Below are positions 10,289-22,068 of a DNA stretch of 64,000 nucleotides, one piece after another (position 1 is the stretch's first letter; the number at the start of each line of letters is the position of its first letter). The notes under the pieces were generated by a model, which saw nothing but the letters and a program-made list of their open reading frames with translations, was not told the DNA's origin and did no database searches. The stretch is from Myrica gale (taxonomy: Eukaryota; Streptophyta; Magnoliopsida; Fagales; Myricaceae), in contig OZ005618.1 in NCBI GenBank assembly GCA_963930655.1, positions 23,410,501-23,474,500 on the forward strand, read 5' to 3'. The position numbers and the translations under genes are program-made.

Positions 10289-11397
10289 TAGAGACGTTCA
10301 ACCCCGGTGTAGGTGCCGGTTTTGGCCAAAATCGGCACCTACACCGGGTAGGCCGGTTTTTAAATAATTGTCACCTACACCTACACAGTTAAGGGCAAAA
10401 CCAACCCTGAGTGGTGGTGGTTTCCGCTTATCTTACATTCATATTGGACCATTTTTTTTTAGTATTTTACGCACTTAGCCCAATGTACTTTTTTTCTTTT
10501 TTTCTTTTGGTTCATTAATCACATATCAATAAAATCTAAACTAATGATATCTAAAATCAATAAAATTAAAAATCATCTTAAAAGATAAGATGAGAATTTA
10601 AAGTCTAAACTAATAAAATTCAAAATCAGTAATCTTACAGAACATTACAACAAGATGAGAATCTAAATTCTCAACCAATGAAGTCTGTGATTGTGGTGGA
10701 GTGTCCATCTGTAAATAAAAAATCATCTAAAAATTAACAATCAAAGATTCAAATTACTAACAAGTAACAAACGTATAAACAGACTAACAAGTTACAAACG
10801 CACAAACAACAATATGCTAGTTTTACTTCATGTTTGCTCCCGACAGTTCGTCAATGATTATGTCTCTTGAACATCCAATTACAATATGTCATGTTCTCTT
10901 TTGGGAAGTGAAAACCTCTTGAAAATTTAAACAAAACGATTCGTTTTATTTTTTGTTTTTAAAAAGGTTAGAGAGCTTGGGGGATCCGGGGGAAAACAAG
11001 CGAGATGGGGGGGGGCAAGGGGAGCCGAGGGAAAAAATTCCAGGCCCCAAGGGAGCCTGGCTGCCTGGGCCATGGGGAGCCGGGGGGTTAAATTTGACAA
11101 TTAGTTTTGTTATTTTTTTAAAAAAAGGGCCAGAGGGCTTTGGGAAATTGAGGACGCGCGGGGGGCCGAGGGAGCCAAGGGAAAAAAGTCCAGGCCCAGG
11201 GGAGACTGGCTTCCTGGGCCTTGGGGAGCCGAGGGTTAAATTTTTCAATTAGTTTTGTTATTTTTTAAAAAAAGGCCAGAGGGCTCGGGCAAATGGGGGA
11301 CGCTTGGGGGGTTAAAAAAATCCGGTGTCCCCAGTAACTCGGAAACCAGGTCTGTGCCGGTGTCACCGGAATTTTCGGGTGGCACTGAACAGTTCCA
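10289..11397. mobile_element. hAT-like nonautonomous repeat, copy 1
   Basis: The first bases are TAGAGACGTTCAACC and the last region reads GGCACTGAACAGTTCC, which is roughly its inverted match. The flanks TTCCATA (10282-10288 and 11399-11405) look like a target duplication; as an 8-mer it agrees at 7 of 8 bases. Near the left end is a 38-bp near-palindrome, GTGTAGGTGCCGGTTTTGG plus its complement. The right half is built of GC-rich blocks (GGGAGCCGAGGGAAAAAA and similar) that recur about every 165 bp. No protein is encoded; long frames here come from the GC-rich repeats. A second copy at 19751-21688 shares the layout. Confidence 0.6.
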
Positions 11398-12342
11398 ATT
11401 CCATAGTAAAAGAAGTACGGACTATTGACTTTTTCTTCCATAATTCCATAAAAAGACTGAACTAATTATTGGCAGTTTCTTCGAAGATTTTGAATAGATA
11501 CATTCTCATTTCACTTTTTCAATCATTGCAAATATGATTACTATATATTTGATCTTTTGCCATTTGTATATATCTCCAACATCTTGGATCAAAAATCTTA
11601 TTACATTATATAAATATCTCCATAAAATCATGCTAAATTAGTTCATATTTTTTATGATTAAAAAAGGAAGGAAAATAACTAGCGTAACAACTTTGAGCAT
11701 TCTTGATTGCAAAATGCCCTGTTCATAAATATTTAATTAAAATTGAAACTAGTTATTCTAAAATCTAAACATGGTGTAGGTTAAAAAGCTTACAGGCTTA
11801 CAGCCTTCAATGACGAATTGAGAAGAGCCGGGGACGATGTAACCAATTTTTTTTTTTTTTTGGTGGGGGTAAGTATAAAGGTTTTTTTTAACAGTTTTTA
11901 TTTGTTGAGTAATTAGTTTTTTTAACAACTTTACTACCCATGACATTTCACATAAGAATATAATCCTACACAAAAAAATACATATATATACTCTCGAAAA
12001 TCAGTGGGTCCCACGATACCCGGAACCCCTTTCGGACTTCCTCGTTCGGTACTCTGTTCCAAGGCCACCAAATGATCAAACACGGTTCGAGTCGGCGTCT
12101 TACTCTCTCTCTTTCTCTCTCCCTGTTTCAAAATTTCTGATTGTTTGCACCCAACCCTAACCCGAGTGGTGCCATTATCAACCCTCAATTTCTTCCAATC
12201 CTACCCGTTTCCACTGAATCCTCCATCAAATCCCCGCCCTTTCGCTTTTCCCCAAACCAAAATCTTCGATTTCGGCCATGTGAGCTGAGTAATATAATGA
12301 TCGAATTGTTGGGCTCTGATTCCTATTGTATGGGTTTGAGCA
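11398..12342. other. Spacer, promoter and leader of the MUT9-like kinase gene
   Basis: AT-rich until about 12000, then a CT-rich leader (CTCTCTCTTTCTCTCTCC near 12103) typical of plant 5' UTRs. Upstream ATGs occur, for instance at 12297 and 12330. Confidence 0.45.
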
Positions 12343-15300
12343 ATGCCGGAGCTTCGCAGAGGAATCCGCCGAGGCCGTGCTAAGGTCGCGCACAAGCGAT
12401 CGGAGCCTCCGGTTGGAAACTACGTGAAGACCCGCGCCGCGGTAGCCAGGGCGAAGAAGTTGAATCTTGAGAAGGAGCAGGAGAAGGAACAGCAGCAGGT
12501 GATTGTGATTTCTGAGAGGGACAGTGGTTCGGAGAAGAAGAAGGGGAAAAAGGTTGTTGGGAAGGAAGAGAAGGGCGCGATGGCCGATGATAGCGGTGGG
12601 TTGAGTGCCAATAAGGCTGCTGGCCAAGAGGAAGAGGGAAACACCGCTCCTTTCCCCGAGAAGGTATGGGATCGTTTTGGAAGGTTAATTCTTGTTGTCT
12701 TTCGTGTTTCGTAGACGCACGGGAAAAAAAATTAAGGGTTCTACGGTGTTTCAGATTTTGCTTGTCTATCCATTTGGGTTGGTGTTGCAGGAAAACAACT
12801 ATCTTAGGTTGTTTTAGTGTTTCTATATTTGGTTGCTTTTGCTGTTGCAAGAAAGGTTCTGTTGTGAGTAATTACTTGTGTTGTGTTGCGTCTGTAGACA
12901 TGGGGTCATACGGTAGTTTTGATCATTGTTGTTAAGGAATCTGATATCTTTGTGATCATTATGGGTTAAAGTAAAAGGGTTTGTTGCTGTTTTAAATTCA
13001 TGGATTTCATATTTTTGTTTCGTGATTGAATCTCTTTCCGATTGCATGTGGGAGTGTGATTTCTGGTTTGATTTTCACCCTTTCATTGTCAGCAAAGCAG
13101 ATAGGGATCTGGAGTTATCTGTGTGGAGAAAATTGTTTTCAATTTTGTTTGGTGCATTGATAGTATTTTTTGCAATTCTTCCAAAGGTCTCAGTAGGAGG
13201 TTCTCCAATATACAAAATAGAGAGGAAATTGGGCAAAGGTGGGTTCGGTCAGGTATTTGTTGGTCGCCGTCTTTCAGGGGGAAATGAGCGTGCCACAGGC
13301 AATGGGGCTTTGGAGGTTAGCACAGATTATCTTTTTTTAATTCTCATCCAATTTATATTTATCCATTGAACTAATTTCGGATTTATTTTTTGGTTATTAT
13401 CAGGTGGCTCTGAAATTTGAGCATAGAAACAGCAAAGGCTGCAACTATGGGCCACCATACGAGTGGCAAGTGTACAAGTATGTCCTATTTTGTTTTGGGC
13501 ACTTGTGGATCGATTTAATGCTTATATGTACCTTTATATCTAGGTATGATTTTATGATTTTTTTTTGTCTGTATAGCACTCTCGGTGGCAGTCATGGAGT
13601 GCCTAGAGTACACTACAAAGGGAGGCAAGGAGACTACTATGTGATGGTATGATCCGTACAGACGACATCTCCATCTTCTCTCCATAATAACTGGTTCATT
13701 TAACTTTCATACTTGTTGATATGCAGGTTATGGACATGCTAGGGCCCAGCTTGTGGGATGTATGGAATTCTTCAGGGCAGGCGTGAGTGTCCCATGCTTG
13801 TATCTTTCCTTACCTTCTGGAACTTCATAATTTGGTTGTTGTTCTGTTGGCTTGTGTTGCCTTAAAATCTCAAGTTTGAATGCGTAATGGAGGGCTGGTT
13901 TGATGTAGAAATTCCACTTGAGGCTTGGTTGGGTGTACAACTAAATGAAGTTATTTTTAAGGGTTGTGTGTAAGGCTTTAGTTTACTGAGGATCATTATC
14001 AGGATATTAGGCTCATGAAAAGAAAGCACGAGTCATTAGAGGTATATATTGATGCGACTTAGTTATGAGATGAGTGGTTAAAAGCTGCGATGGTTAATTT
14101 GTTATCAAATGTCACTTTGGGCTTTTTTTGAAGTCTGTTGAACATCAAGAATTCTTAGATCTGGGCGGATTGTTGTCTGTGCTCTTATTGAATTGTAAAA
14201 TACCATGGTCATACCATCAAAGAAAAAATAACCTAAACTACACTGGTTATGATCTGGTGTCAAGCTTCTTGATATGCATGTAAAGATGGGCTAAAGTGTA
14301 AAATGATGATATACCCTTCAACCCTTCCCTCCACCTACTATTAAAAAAAACAAAGGGAAAAAGGAAAGGTGGGATTTTTGTGTGTGGTGTTCTGTTGTTT
14401 TGAGAAGAGAGGGGGGGGGGGGCTAGAGGTGTGCACAAATCTTGACAACTTATTTTGGTTAAACAAATACCATTGTAAGCCAATCCCTTGTTGATTGTTA
14501 CCAACCACATGTTTTGAATGGGAAATGGGTTATTTTCATCAGTCCAACATTGTTTTTGTTATTTTAGATTATGTTTGAAAATGGTTTATTTGCCTGACAT
14601 TCTTTTCTTCTTCCTCTCCTTTCTCTTTCACCCCTACTGTATAGCTTGTTTCTAAATCTGTCACAAAGGCATTGATTATATGATTTCTGATTCCTTTCTG
14701 TTTTTTCTTATATATACAGGATGTCGTCTGAGATGGTTGCTTGTATAGCAGTTGAGTCTTTATCGATTCTAGAGAAGATGCACCTTAGAGGGTATGTCAT
14801 TGTATTAGTTTTTGTTGTATTTAAGGTTGGTTTTGTCCACTTTTGCATACAGGATTTTGATGATGTTGAATTTTCCATTGATTAGCTCAGTCCATAATAT
14901 CCATCGTATGTAATTGTGGCTTTGCTGATTTGATATTAGATATGTCCATGGTGATGTAAAGCCAGAGAACTTTTTACTTGGTCAGCCATCTACTCAACAG
15001 GAGAAGAAGTTGTTTCTTGTTGACCTTGGATTAGGTGAGTAATTTCATGGAACTCTTACACTCCCAAATCAATATGTTTTACATCCTTTTCTTATACCTT
15101 CGTTATCAATGAATGATTTGCAGCAACAAAGTGGAGAGACAACTCTAATGGGCAGCACGTCGAATATGACCAACGTCCTGATATGTTTAGGTGAATGATT
15201 GCTTGTCTTTTGGATATTGCTTCCAATGCAACTCTTTTACAATTGGTTTTGATTTCGTTGTCTCGTGCCTAGAGGAACTGTTCGATACGCAAGTGTTCAT

Positions 15301-18300
15301 GCTCACTTGGGAAGAACGGCTAGTAGAAGAGATGATCTCGAGTCTCTTGCATATACACTCATCTTTCTTCACCGGGGCAGGTTGCCTTGGCAAGGCTATC
15401 AGGTACTAACACAAAATGCCCAGAATTAAAGTGTATTTTACTGTCTCTGGAGTTGCTTTATGAGACTTCTGGGAATGCATTATTTTCTTTCTTTTTTTTT
15501 ATTTACCTTTTTTATTTTCTTCTGTCAGGGTGATAACAAATCATTTCTAGTTTGCAAGAAAAAGATGGCAACGTCTCCTGAAATGCTATGCTGCTTCTGC
15601 CCGCCACCTCTTAAGCAATTTCTTGAGATTGTGGTGAACATGAAATTTGATGAGGAGCCTAACTATGCCAAACTAATATCTCTGTTTGAAGGCTTAATAG
15701 GACCTAATCCGGCTTCAAGACCAATAAGCACTGATGGTGCTCAAAAGGTAATTTTAGTGAGATATGACCTTATGGATAAACTCCAATTGTTAATATGCTT
15801 GTCTTTTTAATAGTTGTTTTTATGCAATGATTGTGGAGTTGTTTGTCAGGTTGGCCAAAAACGGGGTAGGTTAAATGTTGAGGAAGAAGATGATGGGCAG
15901 CCCAAGAAGAAGGTTCGTTTGGGGGTTCCTGCCACCCAGTGGATTTCAGTTTATAATGCTAGGCTGCCAATGAAACAAAGGTAGTTCTGCGTTGTACTTT
16001 TGCTTCGCTCCTTGGGAAGTTGCAATTTAGTCACTAATGTTTAGAAATTTGGAAATAACTCCTTGTCTGCCTCAATATTGCTAACGTTTAGAAAATTGTA
16101 ATTTTGCCTCCTGATTATATTTTTTAAGAAAATGAAGCCCGGTGACTTCTGATATAGCATATAAGAATAATTTGTTAAACATGGAAAAGAGGTGCAAACT
16201 AGTGCACAGCAGTATACTCTAGGGTTCCCGTAGAGAAGCGAAGGCCTAAGGGATCATCTACTTAGATGTGCCCAATGTTACTTGAGGAGTTCCAGTCCCT
16301 AACAAACCATACAAAACTGATAGGATACCACACCTTGCTGTTGGTGTTTCAATGGGGGCCACCTTTTTGGGTTTTGTGAGTCCTGTTTTGGCTAAAGGAT
16401 GAAGAACTGATTATTATTACCTGAATGGAGGATGCTTTGACATTTTAAGAATTATTGCGCCACTTCTTTGATTTTTCTTTGCTGTACAGAATAAACATAT
16501 GAAACACAGATTTAGTTGAAACAATTCCCATGTTTTTTCCTAATGACATGCTCGTTTACTAATTGTCCAGGTACCATTATAATGTAGCTGATGCAAGGCT
16601 GGCACAACATGTGGAGAGAGGAATTGCAGATGGCCTGCTTATAAGTTGTGTGTCTTCTTGTTCCAATCTCTGGGCACTTATTATGGATGCTGGAACTGGT
16701 TTTACAAGTCAAGTTTATGAGCTGTCACCTTTTTTCTTACACAAGGTGAGTTTCTGTTGCCACATGCATGTACACATGTTATGGTGTTGATTCATCTCAA
16801 GATCTCAAGAAATGAACTCTTGTGTTATGAGTAAATTTGATGTTCCAAATGTGCAGGAGTGGATCATGGAGCAATGGGAAAAGAGCTACTACATCAGTTC
16901 TATTGCTGGTGCCAACAATGGGAGCTCCCTTGTCGTTATGTCTAAAGGTTTGCTTACTTTATTTGATATAGAGGGGTGAACTTACAGTGTTCTAAATAAT
17001 AGTGCATCTTCTGTCATCTCTATCTAAAACTGCTAGGAGCATCCTATTTGGGGTTCCATTTTCTAATTGATTTTGTTAGGTATAAGGATGCTTCTCAATA
17101 GTTATTTTTGGTGAAGACCCCCAAGGGTGATAGCTCAGTGGTTAGGAGGGACATCTTCCTTGGGGCTCGACGTACCAAGTTCGAGTCTCAAGGGTGCGGG
17201 ATGAATTTTCTTGCTGCTGTGCGAGTTCTTGACTTATCTGCTCCCTGGGTTGTGGGGTCGGTCCAGTGGGCCGTGGTTTGTACTTCAGGGTTGGGCCAAA
17301 CGGGTCTGGCTTTGGGGGATTTCCACATTATAAAAAAAAAGTTATTTTTGGTGAAAGGATGCTTTTTCTTTTGCACGCAAAATATTTCTCTGGACATCTG
17401 CCCACATCTGGGTGTTTTGGCTTTACTTAGTAGTATTCATCTTCAGCAACTAATTACTTAAGTTCTGAACAAAATCCTTGCAGGCACCCAATACACTCAG
17501 CAGTCTTACAAAGTGAGCGACTCTTTTCCCTTCAAGTGGATAAACAAAAAATGGAGAGAAGGCTTCCATGTGACATCAATGGCAACTGCTGGGAGTCGAT
17601 GGGGTGTTGTCATGTCTCGCAATGCTGGCTTCAGTGATCAGGTAGAGTTTCGCCGGTTCTGTTCTCTCTTTTAGATACGTGGTGTATAGTGAACAACAAC
17701 CTCTTCTGTTTTCTTGTTTTGATGTTTGTTTGATCATGATCCTCGTCTTCTGTTGCATGATCTCTTAAATTTAAGCTCTTTGGATGTCTTAAGAGACGTA
17801 AGTGAATAGTGGCTTGTAAATGTTAATTTGGATTAATGCAAGGGAAAATTTATATTTACTCAAATTTTGACGTGATTTTGAAAAACTGACTAAAAAAAAT
17901 CTTAAAACTCACTAGGTTTTGGTGGTTAGTATAATAGATCACTCTGCCTAACTCCGTTAGAGTGATTAAACATAACTTTTTTTAACCCAATTACAACTCG
18001 CCCATAGTCTTTTTTAGAAAAAAAATTGACATGTGGCGAGTTGTAATTGGGTTAAAAAAAGGTTATGTTAATTGCTCTTAACGGAGTTGGGCCAAGTGAT
18101 CTTTTGTACCAATGGTCAAAACACAGTGAGGTCTAAGATTGTTTTTGAAACCTAGCGAGTTTTTCAAAAGCGCGGCAACCTAGTGGGCTTTTACCAAGTT
18201 TTTCTAGTTTCTTTAGTTGCTCTAGGGTGGATTTCTCTCTCCCCGTTCTCTGAACCGAACTGTCATTGGCCTTGTACAAGGTCGTGGAGCTTGATTTTCT

Positions 18301-18651
18301 CTACCCAAGCGAGGGCATCCATAGGCGTTGGGATAGTGGTTATCGAATTACATCAACAGCCGCCACCTGGGATCAAGCTGCTCTCATCTTGAGTGTTCCC
18401 AAGCGCAAACCTGGTGACGAGACTCAGGAAACCTTACGCACATCGCAATTTCCAAGCACCCATGTTAAGGTAAATATGCTAAGGGAGCATATAATATGTA
18501 ATTAATGTACAAAGTGAATATGTAGTCAATTTTCATCATAGTTAAAGGATGATATACTAAGGATTTTCCTCTGTTTTTCATTTATGTGCAGGAAAAGTGG
18601 CAAAAGAATCTCTATCTTGCTTGTTTGTGTTATGGGCGGACTGTATCGTGA
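12343..18651 (+). CDS. MLK: MUT9-like (casein kinase 1-like) protein kinase
   Basis: Sixteen coding exons: 12343-12663, 13187-13315, 13404-13477, 13577-13646, 13727-13782, 14720-14791, 14940-15034, 15124-15190, 15273-15402, 15529-15747, 15850-15980, 16571-16745, 16857-16947, 17484-17641, 18281-18469 and 18592-18651. All phases agree and the total is 678 residues with no stop. A basic, glutamate-rich head (about 105 residues) is followed by the kinase: GKGGFGQV near 123, the VALK lysine 154, catalytic HGDVKPEN with Asp246, and DLG at 269-271. After it come the family-specific C-terminal blocks [39 protein letters not shown] and the end CLCYGRTVS. The MUT9-like/PPK family is nuclear and in Arabidopsis phosphorylates histone H3 Thr3 and light-signalling proteins such as CRY2 and PIF3. 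Nothing is missing. Introns 13 and 14 carry a SINE and a hairpin MITE. Confidence 0.95.
17116..17340 (+). mobile_element. tRNA-derived SINE, copy 1 (intron 13 of the kinase)
   Basis: Perfect 15-bp direct repeats GTTATTTTTGGTGAA flank it (17101-17115 and 17341-17355). The head is tRNA-like, with an A box in TGATAGCTCAGTGGTTAGG and a B box in AAGTTCGAGTCT, for RNA polymerase III. The body has CCCTGGGTTGTGGGGTCGG and TTTGTACTTCAGGGTTGGGC, then a short A tail. The intact target duplication implies a fairly recent insertion. The same family is found inverted at 29734-29929. Confidence 0.92.
17850..18194. mobile_element. Long hairpin MITE (intron 14 of the kinase)
   Basis: Two arms of about 150 bp (17850-18002 and 18035-18194) are reverse complements, with a loop of about 30 bases. 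The inner arms are best preserved, through TTTAACCCAATTACAACTCG and its complement. The outer arms carry ACTCACTAGGTTTTGG against CCTAGCGAGTTTTTC. There is no coding capacity. The shape fits a foldback or MULE-type MITE. Its transcript would form a strong stem inside the intron. Confidence 0.8.
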
Positions 18652-19750
18652 TTCCTGTATTAATTGCAAGGAATTTCTGCCAAAAGAAAAGTGAGAATTT
18701 TGGGATTACCCCTTTACTACCATTATGTAGTTTTTCATGGTAATTGTAAAAAATGATTTGAGGAGCTTAGCTGCAGCAGCAGAGACTGTGCTCCAATGTA
18801 TGATAACTTTCCATTAAAGCTGTACCTTTGCTTTTCACTTTACAAGCTTCTTGCTAGTGTTCAGTCTTTCCACCATTTTGCATTTGATGTACGCTTGCAC
18901 TTGACCATATATACTTAACTCTATTATCAAAACAAAATGGAATTTACTTATACACCATGTTTGGCTGCTGGGTTCTCTTAGAGACCCATGAAGAGAAAAA
19001 AAATAAACGCATTCTTACTCTTTTGTCTCTGAACTCTTCCCTTCTAATCCGCGTGGATGTGATCTTTCTACTCTCAACAAATTGTTTGATTCAACAACGA
19101 TTAACCAGGTTCTACTCATTCTTTTTGCAAGCGCGGGATGAAGAGGTGCATGTTCTTACTTCTTCAGATGCGGCTATACTCATCAGGATGATGTATTCTC
19201 TATATTGTTTGTGCTGCTGTTTTTGCTGGCTGGCTTCTCTTCTATCATTTTGCTTATAACAAAGAAAAAATTAATTTTTTGTTCTGATACATGTTTTTAA
19301 CGCTAAAATTTTTAAATCCTCTATAGAATTTTGTTGAAGTTTCGACTTTTGTGATAAAAAAAAATCAAAATAATATTCCTAAAAATTCATAAACTTATCT
19401 CGCAAAAAAAAAAAAACTTGGACACATTGTTCATTATTTTAAAAATCTCTTTAAGAGATTTTTTTTTGGGACATCTTTTCTACTCACCACTTTCACAATA
19501 GGAAAAAAAAAATACAACTCAAATTATAATTCTAATGCTACGAAAAAGGAAAAAAAAAAGGCTACTTTCTTATCTAAATGAAACACTAATGAGTTTGGAG
19601 AAACAAATATAGTATGCATTAAATATTATAAATTTCACATTACCTAACTTTTTTTTAATACAACGGTATTAAAATGATACCAATCTCTGAATTGGATCAA
19701 TTTTGCAGGGATTTTCTTTTCTCATATTTTACCTTGAATATTTGTCATTA
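18652..19750. other. 3' flank of the kinase gene and AT-rich spacer
   Basis: The first 200-300 bases are likely 3' UTR. A 100-codon frame at 18957-19259 begins at an ATG but has no recognisable content. The rest is A- and T-run rich. Confidence 0.4.
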
Positions 19751-21688
19751 GGGTTGTTCTAACTCCAGTGTAGGTGCCGGTTTTGGCCTTGAATATTTGT
19801 CATTAGGGCTGTTCTAACTCCAGTGTAGGTGTCGGTTTTGGCCAAAACCGGCACCTACACCGGGTAGGCCGATTTTTAAATAATTGACACCTACACCTAT
19901 ATCGTTAAGGGCAAAAACCGACCCTTAGCGGTGACGGTTTAGCGGTGGTGGTTTTCGGTTATACTGCATTCATTTTTTTATACGGCATTCATATTTGGTC
20001 ATTTTTTAGCATTTTATGCACTTGACTCAATGTATTTTTTTTGTCCATTAATCACATATCAATAAAATTTAAAACTAATGATATCCAAAATCAATAAAAT
20101 TAAAGATCATCTTAAAAGATAAAATGAGAATTTAAAGTCCAAATTAATAAAATTCAAAATCAATAAACTTACAAAACATCCCAACAAGATGAGAATATAA
20201 AGTCTCAACCAATGAAGTATGTGATTATAGTGGAGTGTTCATCAATGATTACGTCTCTTGAACATCCAATTACAATATGTTGTATTCTCTTTTGGGAACT
20301 GAAAACCTCTTGAAAATTTAAACAAACTAATTCCTTTTGTTTTTTTTAAAAGGTCCAGAGTAAGAGTGAGTACGGAACCGGATGGAACCGGAATGGGTCA
20401 TTCCGGTTCCGGTTCCGGTACTCACCGGAATGGGATTTTCCATTCCGGAATTTACCGGAACGGAACCGGAATTGGAACCGGAATTTCCGGAACCGGAACC
20501 GGAAATTCCGGTTCCTTATATGGACAAAAAAAAATATTTTGTTTAGTTCCTTTGACCCAAAAATGGATTTTTAAGTTGTTTTTTGTGGGCCAAATAACTC
20601 TAAATTAAAATTATAATTAAACAACTAAATTTCAAAACAATATTTCACTATTTCAAGATGCCAAAATAAATATAAATTAAAATTACAACTAAATTTCAAA
20701 ACAAAATAAATATTATGAAAATAAACTCTAAATTAAATTTACAAAAAACTATTAAACAAACAATTAATCATACAAATAAGTAAACAACTAAACATTTATC
20801 AAAAATTTAAATTGAAAGAGGTAAACTCTAAATTAAAATTATAATATTTTTAAAATTTTTATAAAATATACCGAAACCGGAATTTTCCGGTATTTCCGCC
20901 GGAATTTCCGGTTCCGGTTCCGGAATTTCCCTAAAATGGGATCCGGTTCCTGTACCGGAAATGACCGGAACCGGTACCGGAATTCCGGAACCGGTACCGG
21001 AACCGGAAATTCCTGTTGGAACCGGAACATTTGCACACCCTTAGTCTAGAGGGCTTGGGGGGGGGGGAACAGGCCAAATGGGGGTCGGAGGAGCCGTGGG
21101 AAAAAAGTTTAGCCCCCAAGGGGAGCGTGGCTGCCTGGGCCCGGGGGGTTAAATTTGACAATTATTATTATTATTTTTTTTAAAAAGAGTTAGAGGGCTC
21201 GGGGAAATTGGGGACACAGTCACGCACGGGCGACCAGGGGAGCCTGGCTTCCTGGGCCTTGGGGAGCCGAGGGGTTAAATTGAAAATTAGTTTTGTTTTT
21301 TTTTAAAAAGGCCAAAGGGCTCGGGGAAATTGGGGACGCTCTGGGGGGCCGAGGGAGCCGAGGGAAAAAAGTTCAGGCCCAAGGGAGCCTGCTAGCCTGG
21401 GGAGAGATTCTTGGGTGCTTGGGGACATGTGGACGTGCGGGGGGCCCGCCAGGAAAAAAGTTCAGGGGAGGGATTCTTGGGGGGTTAAAAAAATCCTGGT
21501 GTCTCGTCCCAGGACCTGGTGCCGAGTAACCCGAGAACCGGGATTTTTGCAAAACCTTAAACCAGCACCGGCACTGGTAAAACCAAAAACTGGCAACCCG
21601 ATTCCGGTTATCAAATTTCCAACATTTTTCGTTTCATAATCGTTTATACCCTGCAACCAAACATCTCACAAAGACCGGAACGCTCTTA
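19751..21688. mobile_element. hAT-like nonautonomous repeat, copy 2, interrupted by another hAT element
   Basis: This shares with copy 1 (10289-11397) the start TAGGG-TGTTC, the palindrome around GGTTTTGGCCAAAACC, the AT-rich middle (CACATATCAATAAAATTTA) and the GC-rich blocks. The 55-bp starting segment is duplicated in tandem (units begin at 19732 and 19787). The right end CGGAACGCTCTTA is the inverted match of the copy 1 left end. An unrelated 683-bp element sits inside at 20361-21043. No clear target duplication was found. Confidence 0.55.
20361..21043. mobile_element. Nonautonomous hAT element nested in the larger repeat
   Basis: The ends are TAAGAGTGAGTACGGAACC and its imperfect complement GGAACATTTGCACACCCTTA. 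The flanking 8-mers GTCCAGAG (20353-20360) and GTCTAGAG (21044-21051) match at 7 of 8 positions, the hAT signature. Both subterminal regions are dense arrays of CCGGAACCGGAA, and the 300-bp centre is AT-rich with no gene. The uninterrupted site is visible in the other copy of the host repeat near 10965-10985. Confidence 0.85.
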
Positions 21689-21690
21689 AA

Positions 21691-21900
21691 GGGGGGTGTT
21701 TGGGGTGGAAATTCTCACCCCTCAACATTTCTATACAATTATAAAATAATCCCTCTCCTCATCAAACTATAAAATAATATTATAATATTTAATTAAATCT
21801 TCTCTCTTTTAACTTTTTTATCAAATTTCATAAAATATTTTTATTTTTTCATAAACCCCAACATTTCCAAACCGAGACATTTTTACTTTCAAACGCCCCC
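21691..21900. mobile_element. MITE with GGGGGTGTTTGG-type termini
   Basis: Starts GGGGGGTGTTTGGGGTGG and ends TTTCAAACGCCCCC. The interior is AT-rich with TCTTCTCTCTTTTAACTTTT. A truncated relative is visible at 40138-40195 (GGTGTTTGGGGTGAAAATTT). It ends about 170 bp before the CMT3 start codon, so it lies in that gene's promoter. Confidence 0.6.
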
Positions 21901-22068
21901 AAAAACTCCGGACCCCAGGTCCACTTTGAAATCCGGCCCGCCAAACGCTTCCCGCTCATCCGACTCCATTTCAAATTTTCACACTTTCCTAGACTGTTCA
22001 ACCCTAATATCCCGCTCCTTCTCTTCTCTCCCGCTCGCTCGCCCCGCTTTTTTGTCTATCCATCGGCA

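Noticed and set aside
10946-11252. 100-codon frames on both strands
   Set aside because: They lie in the GC-rich blocks of the hAT-like repeat and translate to Gly/Pro-rich text without domains.
17129-17190. tRNA gene
   Set aside because: The A and B boxes are tRNA-like, but there is no cloverleaf. The sequence is the head of a SINE with target duplications.
18957-19259. 100-codon plus-strand frame after the kinase gene
   Set aside because: Hydrophobic but without motif or upstream context, in the 3' flank of a complete gene.
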